Shown: positions 7,480 through 14,272 of the stretch, in pieces
Numbering within the stretch: the first letter of the stretch is position 1
How the letters are laid out: each line of letters starts with the position of its first letter
Origin: a virus
Strand: one strand, 5' to 3'
Virus record (IMG/VR): IMGVR_UViG_3300034101_004588
Coordinates: 146,957-210,956 of that record
DNA length: 64,000 nt
The notes under the pieces: model-generated
Databases searched by the model: none
What the model was told of the DNA's origin: nothing
What the model saw: the letters and a program-made list of their open reading frames with translations, nothing else
Program-made: the position numbers and the translations under genes

Positions 7480-7872
7480 TTAAAAACAAGAGTTATTGAT
7501 TACTTTCCATGCATCGGTAATTCTGCAATAAGGAGATTGTTCGAACATGTCCAATACTATTCCATCTTTAACTACAAAAACATGGGCTCTGATTCTTACA
7601 TAATAAATTCCTGATGAATATTTCATTATAAATTTTCGTAAAGTTATCGGTTTTCTAAAATTTAATTTAAGAAAAGAATGACCCATATAGCTGCAACTTT
7701 TTTTCAAAAACCTTTTAATATGAAATCCTTTATTTGGTTTACGACCAGCTCTCCATAACAAATCATAACATTTATGATAAGATGAATTTGTAGCTATTGC
7801 TAATGCTCTGACTGTGCAGTCATTCTTTTCCTGAGAAGGAGATTTAGCATTGTTATACTCAAATTTAATCAT
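7480..7872 (-). CDS. putative papain-like cysteine protease-fold protein, 130 aa
   Basis: Contains NDCTVRALAIAT near residue 17, where a Cys heads a helix, and later YYVRIRAHVFVVKDGIVLD with a His in a beta strand. This C...H arrangement with a following Asp is the phage cysteine-protease-like family (C39/NlpC-like fold) that begins with DCxVRAL. Whether it cleaves anything is unknown. First gene of its operon; the upstream leader is A/T rich. Confidence 0.55.
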   Translation of the reverse strand: MIKFEYNNAKSPSQEKNDCTVRALAIATNSSYHKCYDLLWRAGRKPNKGFHIKRFLKKSCSYMGHSFLKLNFRKPITLRKFIMKYSSGIYYVRIRAHVFVVKDGIVLDMFEQSPYCRITDAWKVINNSCF

Positions 7873-7922
7873 ACTAAAAAATATTAAATTTTTTTATTAG
7901 GATAGGCAAGCTTAAAATACGT

Positions 7923-7950
7923 CCCCAGAAGATGTTTTCATCTTCTGGGG
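7923..7950 (-). terminator. perfect 12-bp hairpin, terminator of the DUF932 gene
   Basis: CCCCAGAAGATG-TTTT-CATCTTCTGGGG, a perfect inverted repeat 29 nt downstream of the stop of 7980-9002. On the minus strand it is followed by ACGTATTTT, a weak U-tract, so factor-independent termination or a 3'-end stabiliser is likely. Confidence 0.75.
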
Positions 7951-7979
7951 GTTAGTATAACCGGTTCTAACCTAATTAC

Positions 7980-9002
7980 TTAGTTTAAGATTACCTGATT
8001 CTCTTCTACGAACCCTGTTTTAGCAAAGTTAATGCCAAGACGAAGAGCTGCATCTTTAACCATTTTACCAGAACCAAAACCAATGTATTGGATTCTTCCG
8101 TCTTCGCCTGCTTTGGGTCTTTTATGGTGATCAACATATTCTGTTATGGCATTATAAGTACCCCACAAAGTACCTCTAACTCCTTTGATATCAGCTCCTT
8201 TACCAATTTCAACTAATTCCATAACATTATTAACTTCTGTAACCAAACGAGCTGGAGCTTTATCTTCTTCTGAAACATTACGATTTTCACTATTACCGTA
8301 AGGTCTTAAAGATTCTGCAATATATTGCTTCATTTGCTTTTCCTTAATATTAACTCTGGCAAACTTGCGATAAACTTCAGAAAGCTCATCATAAAATGCT
8401 CCGATTTGTCCGAGAAGAGTGCCGGCCACTTCTAATCGATCTGCTACATTGCCACGGTGTACAAGACGAACTTCTTCTTTTACATTGCGATTCAAAGATG
8501 CGGTTAAAGTATTCCAACATACAACTCGAACTGGAGTAACTCTACCAGTAACAGAACCTTTACCATCATGACGGTTAGTAAGAAGAAAATATTTATCTAC
8601 ATAATCTTCTGCCAAAATCTTGATTTGTCCTTTAATTTTAGCTAAAAGCCAAATCAAACTACCGTTTTTCAAAGCCCCTGCAGTTTCATAAAGAGCTTCT
8701 CCTTCATCTACTGCTGCATCAAAAAAGCGAAATGCTTCTTTATTTTGTAAGGGTTTATAACCGTTTCCGACAATTCCTAAAACGGTTCCAGTGTCATTGC
8801 GTACAACAGCTTTGTGGGAATCCACATTTTGATCTGCTGTAAACAATTCTTGCAATTCTACTTCATAATCTAAACCTGCTTGTTGCATGGCTTCTTCTGA
8901 AGTAAATGGTTTATCAAAACGATGACCGTATTGATGCCATGGTGTTTCTCCGGTGTAAGCTATTGCTGCCCGGCCTTTGCTCATATCTAGTTCGTGTGAC
9001 AT
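7980..9002 (-). CDS. DUF932 / phage-plasmid-like protein, 340 aa
   Basis: Starts at ATG 9000-9002 (MSHELDMSKGRAAIAYTGE); the upstream in-frame codons lie in the leader. Family features: TPWHQYG near the start, VGNGYKPLQN, LTNRHDGKGSVTGRVTPVRVVCWNTL, and a helical C-terminus ending in GFGSGKMVKDAALRLG. Members (DUF932/TIGR03299) occur in phages and plasmids; the function is not established. It stands alone between a terminator and a divergent promoter, suggesting independent and perhaps strong expression. Confidence 0.85.
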   Translation of the reverse strand: MSHELDMSKGRAAIAYTGETPWHQYGHRFDKPFTSEEAMQQAGLDYEVELQELFTADQNVDSHKAVVRNDTGTVLGIVGNGYKPLQNKEAFRFFDAAVDEGEALYETAGALKNGSLIWLLAKIKGQIKILAEDYVDKYFLLTNRHDGKGSVTGRVTPVRVVCWNTLTASLNRNVKEEVRLVHRGNVADRLEVAGTLLGQIGAFYDELSEVYRKFARVNIKEKQMKQYIAESLRPYGNSENRNVSEEDKAPARLVTEVNNVMELVEIGKGADIKGVRGTLWGTYNAITEYVDHHKRPKAGEDGRIQYIGFGSGKMVKDAALRLGINFAKTGFVEENQVILN

Positions 9003-9084
9003 ATATTTGTTTATTGTTAACAAAAAACATCTTAACATTGTTTATGAGGACAATCAACAAAAATAAAAAAAGAATCTTTAATTG

Positions 9085-9092
9085 TATAAATA
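9085..9092 (+). promoter_or_regulatory. T4-like late promoter octamer TATAAATA
   Basis: Perfect TATAAATA, 6 nt before the ATG at 9099. It heads the two-gene plus-strand unit 9099-10429, in the intergenic gap divergent from the DUF932 gene. Confidence 0.55.
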
Positions 9093-9098
9093 TTAAAT

Positions 9099-9290
9099 AT
9101 GAATAAATTTTTAAAATTAGTTCTAGAAATTTTAAATGAGACAGAAACTATTGAAGCACCTACAAAACCCAAAACAACTCCTAAAAGACATCCATTTGCT
9201 CCAAAGCCTGGACAAACTCCAAAGCCTAGACCAAAAGCTTTAGAAGATAATGCTAGTGTAAAATTATTTAAAAAATTAAGATCAAAGTAA
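9099..9290 (+). CDS. small Pro/Lys-rich protein with cleavage-like N-terminus, 63 aa
   Basis: Starts MNKFLKLVLEILNETE; LVLE matches the (L/I)xE prohead-protease consensus at the same distance from the start as in T4 capsid-targeting sequences. The remainder is Pro/Lys-rich and low complexity (PKTTPKRHPFAPKPGQTPKP). Stop and next start overlap by one base (TAATG). Confidence 0.6.
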   Translation: MNKFLKLVLEILNETETIEAPTKPKTTPKRHPFAPKPGQTPKPRPKALEDNASVKLFKKLRSK

Positions 9291-10429
9291 TGAATTTAAA
9301 AGAAACAATATTAGAAGCTATTGATACTGGAGACTATCCAGATTTTATAAATCCGTCAAGAAAAGAGGCCATAGCTTCTGGGCAAGAAGAAATTACCGGA
9401 GTATTGCCGGACATAGGAGGTTCTGCTGCATCTTATTTAGAAATTATTACTTCTAAAAATTATAATAAACTAATGCAAAGATTAGAATATTACTCAGGTG
9501 TATCAGCAAAAAATCAATCTTTACCTTCTTTGATATCTCAACTATTTACTGGTGTCCAAAAAATACAAAGATTAGAAAACAAAAACAAAAAATTTTTAGA
9601 ATCTTTATCTTTAGATTTAATATTATCTTTACCAGAATTTAAACAAATAAAAGAATTGCATGATTCTGGAGATTTATTATTCGATGTGCAATTAGGACCT
9701 GCTGAGTTGCAAAATGTTATAACCCAAGCAGAAAAAGAAGCAGAAGAAAAAAATGCGGAAGCTCCAGAAGAAAATGAATTAAACGAAGGAGAATCTGAAG
9801 AAATGGCTTTGATTAAAGAATTGCAATCAGAAGAAAAAGCAGAAACAATTTTACGTAGAAGATTAGCCAATACTATTATGCAAGGTATAGCTACTCATGG
9901 TTTATTTTTGTTTAATTTAGTAGAAGATAAACTTAATGAGTTAGATAAAAATTTAATACCTTTATATGGTATGGTATCAGTATTAACTCAATTAGGATAT
10001 TTTGCGGTTCCTGCTAATTTAAATTTAGGGGGCATGAGCCAAGATGCTCAAGCTGGTAGTGAAGAAGTTATAGAAAATGAAGGAACCTATACTATAAAAG
10101 CTAGGGGATTGACATTTCCATTTTTAGTTCATGAAATTGTAAAAGGGATTTATGAATATATGGCTTTAGAAGGAGCAACTCCTAATGATACTTTAGAAGC
10201 TGAGATACCAGATATTATATATGGTCCGGAATTTTATAATTTATTAACCCAATTTATACCAGATGACAAAAGAGAATTAATACCGTTAGTGTATAAAAAG
10301 TTTTTAGAAATTGATTTAGACGAAATCAAAGAAGTCTTAGCTGGTGGAGGTAAAGCCAAAGCTATTATAGATAGATTAGTAAATCTTGCAGATGAAGAAA
10401 TGCAAGATTATGAAAAATACGAAGACTAA
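9290..10429 (+). CDS. unknown protein with acidic linker, candidate virion protein, 379 aa
   Basis: Starts MNLKETILEAIDTGDYPDF; ILEA near residue 9 again looks like a head-protease site. Residues about 143-180 are an acidic low-complexity linker (EKEAEEKNAEAPEENE). The C-terminal half contains FPFLVHEIVKGIYEYMALEG. Expressed from the octamer at 9085. Its end overlaps the convergent gene by 4 nt. I cannot name a function. Confidence 0.65.
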   Translation: MNLKETILEAIDTGDYPDFINPSRKEAIASGQEEITGVLPDIGGSAASYLEIITSKNYNKLMQRLEYYSGVSAKNQSLPSLISQLFTGVQKIQRLENKNKKFLESLSLDLILSLPEFKQIKELHDSGDLLFDVQLGPAELQNVITQAEKEAEEKNAEAPEENELNEGESEEMALIKELQSEEKAETILRRRLANTIMQGIATHGLFLFNLVEDKLNELDKNLIPLYGMVSVLTQLGYFAVPANLNLGGMSQDAQAGSEEVIENEGTYTIKARGLTFPFLVHEIVKGIYEYMALEGATPNDTLEAEIPDIIYGPEFYNLLTQFIPDDKRELIPLVYKKFLEIDLDEIKEVLAGGGKAKAIIDRLVNLADEEMQDYEKYED

Positions 10430-10824
10430 ATTTTAGGTATAAATTTAGCTGTTGTATTAAAATTTTCTTGTCCTTGATCTACTAAAAGAACGTCAATACC
10501 TGCCATTATACAAAGAGTACAAACTTCAACGCTGTCATCAAGATGAAGTTTGCTGTTAAGTTTTTTAATAAAAGGAATTTTATTTTTACCTTCTGTGCAA
10601 ACAATAGATTTTATTGGAACTTCATACAATCTACAAAAACCTTCTACCTCTTTTTTATTATTCCAATTTCTAAACGTAACTATATGAATCTCATATCCTT
10701 TTTTGTGTTGGTCTTTTACAAAATCTATAATCCGTTGAATTGGTTTAAGAGTTGAGCCTCCCCAAGCAGTTGGTAATGTTTCCGCTAAACATTCATCAAA
10801 ATCAACTGTTATTATTTTATTCAT
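10426..10824 (-). CDS. HAD-superfamily phosphatase-like protein, 132 aa
   Basis: Start placed at ATG 10822-10824 (MNKIITVDFDECLAET), because the longer frame runs into tRNA-Val. Motif I is VDFDECL (DxD nucleophile), motif II IHIVTFR, motif III a Lys in GKNKIPFIKK, motif IV HLDDSVEV. This order is HAD-like, near the small phage 5'-nucleotidase and PNK-phosphatase types. The substrate could be a nucleotide or a nucleic-acid 3' end. Confidence 0.75.
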   Translation of the reverse strand: MNKIITVDFDECLAETLPTAWGGSTLKPIQRIIDFVKDQHKKGYEIHIVTFRNWNNKKEVEGFCRLYEVPIKSIVCTEGKNKIPFIKKLNSKLHLDDSVEVCTLCIMAGIDVLLVDQGQENFNTTAKFIPKI

Positions 10825-10831
10825 AATAAAA

Positions 10832-10905
10832 TGGTAGGGAATGACGGTTACGCTCCGCCGACCCATGAGTGTAAATCACGTGTTTTACTATTAAACTAAT
10901 TCCCC
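10832..10905 (-). tRNA. tRNA-Val (UAC) with A18/G55 loops
   Basis: Acceptor GGGGAAT/ATTCCCT, D-arm GTTT-AATAGTA-AAAC, anticodon loop TTTACAC (anticodon TAC), T-arm GGCGG-AGCGTAA-CCGTC, discriminator A, encoded CCA. The T-loop lacks TTC and the D-loop lacks GG; the change is coordinated (see findings). Stems are good, so I regard it as functional. Confidence 0.88.
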
Positions 10906-10907
10906 AA

Positions 10908-11171
10908 TTATCTTTTATACTTAAACCAAGCATACACTAAAATTGTGCACATAATAAGCCCAACACAATAATTTAAAAACCACCAAAGCCCAAAAGTTCC
11001 TAAAAACATATAAACCATCCCAGAAATATAACCTCCAATAGACATAAGAATAAGAGTTAAAGAAACGTCTCGGGAAGATTTGTTTTGAAATATTTTAACA
11101 ATTTGCGGAATGTAACAAAACATAAAACACAGAGTCATTACAATTCCTGCAATTTCTTTTACTATTTCCAT
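10908..11171 (-). CDS. SemiSWEET/PQ-loop membrane transporter-like protein, 87 aa
   Basis: Three transmembrane helices (about residues 5-22, 38-58, 62-82) with the PQ-loop CYIPQIVKIFQNKSSRDVSL between the first and second. This is the single-triple-helix-bundle SemiSWEET plan, which works as a homodimer and transports sugars in bacteria. A transporter is unexpected in a lytic phage; it could change host sugar flux or import a metabolite. The fold is clear from sequence, the substrate is not. Confidence 0.75.
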   Translation of the reverse strand: MEIVKEIAGIVMTLCFMFCYIPQIVKIFQNKSSRDVSLTLILMSIGGYISGMVYMFLGTFGLWWFLNYCVGLIMCTILVYAWFKYKR

Positions 11172-11241
11172 TCAAGCATTATAGGTCTAACAGGCAAAGA
11201 ATGCAACAACAAAATAGCTTTTATAAACTAAATATATAAGA

Positions 11242-12006
11242 ATGTTAAGTCATCATTTAGTAAGAATTTATTCTAATTTATTGCAAGAAGGATATTACGA
11301 AAATCAATTAAATCCAAAGTTTTGGAGTCCACAAGGAATTTTTGATAGAAGTATAAGAGAAAAGCTGTTATCAATAGCTCATGAATTTTACGACAATTTA
11401 AAATTAGAAACTCCGATAATAGATATACAATTGACCGGATCTCTAGCAAATTATACCTACACAGATTATTCTGATTTAGATGTTCATATAATAATAGATT
11501 TTTCTAAAATCAATAAAGACGTAGAATTGGTTAAAAAAGCTCTAGACGGTATGAGATTTGTTTGGAATTTAAGGCACAATATAACTATTAAAGAACATGA
11601 AGTAGAAATGTATTTACAAGACATAAATGAAGTTCATTTGGCTTCTGGATTGTATAGTCTTATGGAAGATAAATGGCTTAAGAAACCAGTATATAATCCG
11701 CCAGAAATAGATGAAAAGGATGTAGATTTAAAATTTGAAGAATTTGCAAAAGAGATTACGCGTTTAGAAAATGTTTTAAATTTAACAAATTTAACTCGAG
11801 AAGAAGCTAAACATTTAAGAGAAAGAGCAATACACATTAAAGATAAAATACAAAATGGAAGAAAACAATGCTTAGGTGTAGGTGTATATAATGAGTTTTG
11901 TGTCGAAAATTTAGTTTTTAAAAAATTACGCAATGCTGGTTTAATTGCTAAATTAATAGAATTATCCAGTGAAGCTTACGATAAAATATATTCTGAAAGC
12001 GTTTAA
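11242..12006 (+). CDS. nucleotidyltransferase-fold protein, 254 aa
   Basis: Residues about 68-90 read LTGSLANYTYTDYSDLDVHI, the GS...DxD motif of the Pol-beta/MNT nucleotidyltransferase fold, with HEVEMYLQD giving the third acidic position. The N-terminal part has a NLLQEGYYEN segment with an LxE-type site at about residue 13-15. ACTAAATA lies 7 nt before the ATG. The substrate (tRNA, antibiotic or protein) is unknown; it lies beside the tRNA array. Confidence 0.75.
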   Translation: MLSHHLVRIYSNLLQEGYYENQLNPKFWSPQGIFDRSIREKLLSIAHEFYDNLKLETPIIDIQLTGSLANYTYTDYSDLDVHIIIDFSKINKDVELVKKALDGMRFVWNLRHNITIKEHEVEMYLQDINEVHLASGLYSLMEDKWLKKPVYNPPEIDEKDVDLKFEEFAKEITRLENVLNLTNLTREEAKHLRERAIHIKDKIQNGRKQCLGVGVYNEFCVENLVFKKLRNAGLIAKLIELSSEAYDKIYSESV

Positions 12007-12008
12007 TT

Positions 12009-12080
12009 GGATCCTCCAGGATTCGAACCTAGAATGTAACGTCCGTAGCGTTAAGTGATAGTCCATTTCACTAAGGATCC
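12009..12080 (-). tRNA. tRNA-Arg (ACG)
   Basis: Acceptor GGATCCT/AGGATCC, D-loop with GG, anticodon stem TAACG/CGTTA and loop CTACGGA (anticodon ACG, normally deaminated to ICG by the host TadA), T-loop TTCGAAT, discriminator A. Confidence 0.93.
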
Positions 12081-12084
12081 TAAA

Positions 12085-12161
12085 TGGCGGAACCAAGGGG
12101 ACTTGAACCCCTGGCCCCCTGCGTGACAGGCAGGTGCTCTAACCAACTGAGCTATGATTCC
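12085..12161 (-). tRNA. tRNA-Asp (GUC)
   Basis: Canonical throughout: D-arm GCTC-AGTTGGTTA-GAGC, anticodon stem CCTGC/GCAGG with loop CTGTCAC, T-arm AGGGG-TTCAAGT-CCCCT, discriminator G, encoded CCA. Much GC-richer than the surrounding DNA, a hint of recent origin from a cellular gene. Confidence 0.95.
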
Positions 12162-12165
12162 AAAA

Positions 12166-12239
12166 TGGTGCGGTGACACGGTTACGCTCCGAGGCCCGAA
12201 GTTTGGAAGACTCCTGTACTACTATTATACTACCACCGC
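12166..12239 (-). tRNA. tRNA-Gly (UCC) with A18/G55 loops
   Basis: Acceptor GCGGTGG/TCACCGC, D-loop TAATAGTAG without GG, anticodon loop CTTCCAA (TCC), T-loop AGCGTAA instead of TTCRANN, discriminator A, encoded CCA. Same altered T-loop as tRNA-Val. Confidence 0.88.
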
Positions 12240-12245
12240 AAAAGA

Positions 12246-12341
12246 TTTGTGCTGTTATGGGTTCTGCCCTTTACTTACGTATGGTGACCCTACCACGTAG
12301 ACCAATGCCAAGGGTTATTAGGTTCTTAACCACAGCACAAA
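12246..12341 (-). ncRNA. tRNA-sized structured element, no standard cloverleaf
   Basis: Fills the space between tRNA-Trp and tRNA-Gly almost exactly. It is closed by a 10-bp inverted repeat TTTGTGCTGT/ACAGCACAAA, and holds an internal hairpin TACGTGGT...ACCATACGTA. Size (about 92 nt inside the 8-bp stem) fits a class II tRNA, but I find no acceptable anticodon or T arm. It shares a GGYATTRG block followed by a hairpin and AGTAA with the element at 13812-13891. It may be a degenerate or highly diverged tRNA, or a separate small RNA. Confidence 0.4.
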
Positions 12342-12342
12342 A

Positions 12343-12417
12343 TGGCATGTCGGGTGGGTAATGCTCCCACATAAGGCAGTTTTGGAGACTGCTGCATTGC
12401 TTGTCTGCCACCGACAT
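12343..12417 (-). tRNA. tRNA-Trp (CCA) with altered D and T loops
   Basis: Acceptor ATGTCGG/CCGACAT, D-arm GCA-GACAAGCAA-TGC, anticodon stem GCAGT/ACTGC with loop CTCCAAA (CCA), T-arm GTGGG-AGCATTA-CCCAC, discriminator G, encoded CCA. D-loop lacks GG; T-loop is AGCATTA. Confidence 0.9.
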
Positions 12418-12426
12418 ATAAAAATA

Positions 12427-12496
12427 GCGGAGGTGGGAGTTGAACCCACCTATAGATGCTTATGAGACACCCCAATTCACCGGAATTGTACTCCGC
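12427..12496 (-). tRNA. tRNA-Met (CAU), unusual arms
   Basis: Acceptor GCGGAG/CTCCGC (6 bp) stacked on a 6-bp T stem GGTGGG/CCCACC with T-loop TTCAACT, so the 12-bp coaxial length is kept with a 6+6 split. Anticodon loop CTCATAA. D-loop has GG. No initiator features such as a C1-A72 mismatch, so elongator Met is likely; a lysidine-type Ile tRNA is the alternative. Confidence 0.85.
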
Positions 12497-12498
12497 AA

Positions 12499-12705
12499 TC
12501 AAATTACAAAAACTTTACATTTACCGTCTTTAGAATAATAAGACATAGCTTCTTCATAAGAATCAAACAAAACACAACTGCCATCAGAATAAATGGCTTT
12601 AAATTTAGTTGGATTCATTTTCAAAAAATCCATTGTCATGTCAATTGCTTTTTTAATTGCTTGGTCTGATGTTTGATCTTCAAGACTATTACCACTGGTT
12701 ATCAT
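12499..12705 (-). CDS. unknown small protein, 68 aa
   Basis: Starts MITSGNSLEDQTSDQAIKKA; the C-terminal half (FKAIYSDGSCVLFDSYEEAM) looks like a small alpha/beta domain. Embedded in the tRNA array, 2 nt upstream of tRNA-Met, so it is probably on the same transcript and released by tRNA processing. Not recognised. Confidence 0.6.
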   Translation of the reverse strand: MITSGNSLEDQTSDQAIKKAIDMTMDFLKMNPTKFKAIYSDGSCVLFDSYEEAMSYYSKDGKCKVFVI

Positions 12706-12739
12706 TAAAATACTTAATGGGTCTTAGACCATTAAATGC

Positions 12740-12823
12740 GGGTGCAGAGGGAATCGAACCCCCGAGGGAATGGTTACCCCAGCTGATTTCAAGTCAGTGT
12801 CCTCGACCAACCGGACTACACCC
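12740..12823 (-). tRNA. tRNA-Ser (UGA)
   Basis: Acceptor GGGTGTA/TGCACCC, anticodon loop CTTGAAA (TGA), long variable arm, T-loop TTCGATT, discriminator G as in Ser tRNAs. D-loop contains GG. Confidence 0.92.
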
Positions 12824-12826
12824 TTT

Positions 12827-13021
12827 TTAAAATTTGTTATATTCTTTAGCAGTATCTACATAACCTTCATCTATTAAATATTTTTTTAAAGATTGAAAAT
12901 CATCTCTAGATAAAGGTTTTTTAGTACGGATTTCTAAATCAAATCCTTGTCCGTAAGGTTTAATAAAAACTTCAAATTTTCTTTTTTTAAATTCTAATTT
13001 TGTGTAATATGCATTTTTCAT
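12827..13021 (-). CDS. unknown small basic protein, 64 aa
   Basis: Starts MKNAYYTKLEFKKRKFEVF; predicted beta-rich first half, then a helix-forming SRDDFQSLKKYL. Start codon overlaps the stop of 13018-13209 (ATGA), so the two are translationally coupled inside the tRNA array. Confidence 0.6.
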   Translation of the reverse strand: MKNAYYTKLEFKKRKFEVFIKPYGQGFDLEIRTKKPLSRDDFQSLKKYLIDEGYVDTAKEYNKF

Positions 13022-13209
13022 AAATTGTTTTTAACCCATGATATTTCTAAAGTGTATCCTAACCAGGACACACCATACTTTGCACACGATGTAAAATTGT
13101 AATAAGAAAAATTAGGTATTTTAAAAAATATTGGCCATTTCCATAAACCAAAATTATATCTGCCTAATATAAGCCAATTGAATGTTGGTAGTATTGTTTG
13201 AGTTTTCAT
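13018..13209 (-). CDS. unknown aromatic-rich small protein, 63 aa
   Basis: The longer frame would overlap tRNA-Ser(GCT); I start at ATG 13207-13209 (MKTQTILPTFNWLILGRY). Very rich in Trp, Phe and Tyr, no clean membrane helix. Coupled by ATGA to the following gene. Function unknown. Confidence 0.55.
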   Translation of the reverse strand: MKTQTILPTFNWLILGRYNFGLWKWPIFFKIPNFSYYNFTSCAKYGVSWLGYTLEISWVKNNL

Positions 13210-13222
13210 AAAAATATTTAAC

Positions 13223-13309
13223 GGAGCGAGCAGGATTTGAACCTGCGGAGGATTATTAGCCCTCGAAGCTTTAGCAAAGCTTTGTTTTAAACCACTCAAC
13301 CACCGCTCC
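13223..13309 (-). tRNA. tRNA-Ser (GCU)
   Basis: Acceptor GGAGCGG/TCGCTCC, anticodon stem AAGCT/AGCTT with loop TTGCTAA (GCT), long variable arm, T-loop TTCAAAT, discriminator G. Confidence 0.94.
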
Positions 13310-13316
13310 TTAAAAT

Positions 13317-13397
13317 GCTCAATGAGGGAGTCGAACCCACACGCCTTGCGGCTACAGATCCTAAGTCTGTCGTGTCTGCCAATTTCACCAATTGAGC
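13317..13397 (-). tRNA. tRNA-Leu (UAG)
   Basis: Acceptor GCTCAAT/ATTGAGC, D-loop with GG, anticodon stem ACAGA/TCTGT with loop CTTAGGA (TAG), class II variable arm, T-loop TTCGACT, discriminator A. Confidence 0.93.
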
Positions 13398-13400
13398 TTT

Positions 13401-13470
13401 GGAGAATACCAGAGTCGAACTGGTGACACCTGAATGCAAATCAGGAGTTATACCACTTAACTAATTCCCC
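13401..13470 (-). tRNA. tRNA-Ala (UGC)
   Basis: Acceptor GGGGAAT/ATTCTCC, D-loop AAGTGGTAT, anticodon stem CCTGA/TCAGG with loop TTTGCAT (TGC), T-arm ACCAG-TTCGACT-CTGGT, discriminator A. Confidence 0.93.
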
Positions 13471-13522
13471 GAAAGAGTGAGACGTTTACCCGCGACGTCT
13501 CAGGATCAATCTTAACTCTTCC
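13471..13522 (-). ncRNA. small two-stem structured element
   Basis: 8-bp outer stem GGAAGAGT/ACTCTTTC enclosing a 7-bp hairpin GAGACGT/ACGTCTC. Too short for a tRNA. It lies between the end of the lipoprotein gene 13580-13687 and tRNA-Ala and could act as a 3' end or processing signal. The 13523-13579 remainder shows no clear feature. Confidence 0.35.
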
Positions 13523-13579
13523 TAGAGAGAACCCTGGAAAAAGAATGTCGGCTCCATTTACAAGATTAACCCAATTGTT

Positions 13580-13687
13580 TTACTTTACGGTGCAAACAGT
13601 CGTCTTACCACTTGGTTTACATTCTTTTTTTGATGCACATGCGGTAAGGGTCATAATTGCCACGATTGTTAGAATAATGTATTTCAT
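13580..13687 (-). CDS. very small lipoprotein, 35 aa
   Basis: ATG at 13685-13687. Short basic start, hydrophobic core IILTIVAIMT, then lipobox LTAC at residues 14-17 and a mature peptide of about 19 residues with two further Cys. Such tiny phage lipoproteins can be Rz1-type outer spanins, but no inner spanin is adjacent. Lipidation is predicted from the lipobox only. Confidence 0.6.
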   Translation of the reverse strand: MKYIILTIVAIMTLTACASKKECKPSGKTTVCTVK

Positions 13688-13730
13688 AGAATCTTTATTA
13701 TAATACTTTTATTTATAATATCAACTGTTG

Positions 13731-13803
13731 GTTGCTCGACGGGGTTCGAACCCGCTCCGACAGAATCACAATCTGTAATGCTTACCGTTACACTACAAGC
13801 AAC
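13731..13803 (-). tRNA. tRNA-His (GUG)
   Basis: Acceptor TTGCTTG/CGAGCAA extended by the extra G(-1):C73 pair diagnostic of tRNA-His. Anticodon stem ACAGA/TCTGT, loop TTGTGAT (GTG), T-loop TTCGAAC. Confidence 0.94.
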
Positions 13804-13811
13804 ATTAAAAG

Positions 13812-13891
13812 TTTTGGAGCAGGACTTACTTTTGTGCACTTTCCAATTACACAAAACGCCTAATACCAGAGGGTTGGTGGTTACTCCAAAA
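13812..13891 (-). ncRNA. tRNA-sized structured element, no standard cloverleaf
   Basis: 80 nt between tRNA-Pro and tRNA-His, closed by TTTTGGAG/CTCCAAAA (8 bp) and holding an 8-bp hairpin TTTTGTGT/GCACAAAA that needs a G:U pair on the minus strand, which supports minus-strand transcription. It shares a GGTATTAGGC block, a central hairpin and GTAAGT with the element at 12246-12341. No T-loop or anticodon arm found. Confidence 0.4.
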
Positions 13892-13896
13892 AATAT

Positions 13897-13968
13897 CGGG
13901 ATAGAGGGGCTCGAACTCTCAATCTCCTGCTCCCAAAGCAGGCGCCTTAACCGTTGGGCTATATCCCG
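13897..13968 (-). tRNA. tRNA-Pro (UGG)
   Basis: Acceptor CGGGATA/TATCCCG, D-loop with GG, anticodon stem CCTGC/GCAGG with loop TTTGGGA (TGG), T-loop TTCGAGC, discriminator A. One A-C mismatch in the T stem. Confidence 0.93.
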
Positions 13969-13974
13969 TAAAAA

Positions 13975-14088
13975 TTATTTTTTAATTAAATTTCTTTTTT
14001 TAATTTCTGTTAAAAACTCCTCAGCTAATGTATTAAAATTTATATTTAAAGCCCATTCATAATAATATAAAAGCTCTTTGTTAGTCAT
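13975..14088 (-). CDS. unknown peptide, 37 aa (longer form possible)
   Basis: ATG at 14086-14088 gives MTNKELLYYYEWALNINF..., an amphipathic helical peptide. The frame stays open to another ATG at 14191-14193, adding 35 very hydrophobic residues; that part is extremely A/T-rich and starts 10 nt after tRNA-Ile, so I prefer the short form. Function unknown. The 14089-14202 stretch otherwise holds nothing obvious. Confidence 0.45.
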   Translation of the reverse strand: MTNKELLYYYEWALNINFNTLAEEFLTEIKKRNLIKK

Positions 14089-14202
14089 TTTAGATTCGTG
14101 TTTTAAAGATCTTATTATTTTTAAACCAAAAAAATTTAAAAAAATTTCCAAAAAATTCACAATTAATAATACCTTAGAAAAACTTAAAATCAAGAAAATA
14201 AT

Positions 14203-14272
14203 CCCTCCTCAAGGTACTGCCCCTTGTTCTATCGGTTATCAACCGATTGTAATGCTACTATACTAAAGAGGG
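14203..14272 (-). tRNA. tRNA-Ile (GAU) with A18/G55 loops
   Basis: Acceptor CCCTCTT/AGGAGGG, D-arm GTA-TAGTAGCAT-TAC without GG, perfect anticodon stem ATCGG/CCGAT with loop TTGATAA (GAT), T-arm CAAGG-GGCAGTA-CCTTG, discriminator A. The T-loop is non-canonical in the same way as tRNA-Val, Gly and Trp here. Confidence 0.9.

Noticed and set aside
12173-12361. Plus-strand open frame in the tRNA array
   Set aside because: It runs antisense through tRNA-Gly(UCC) and into tRNA-Trp.
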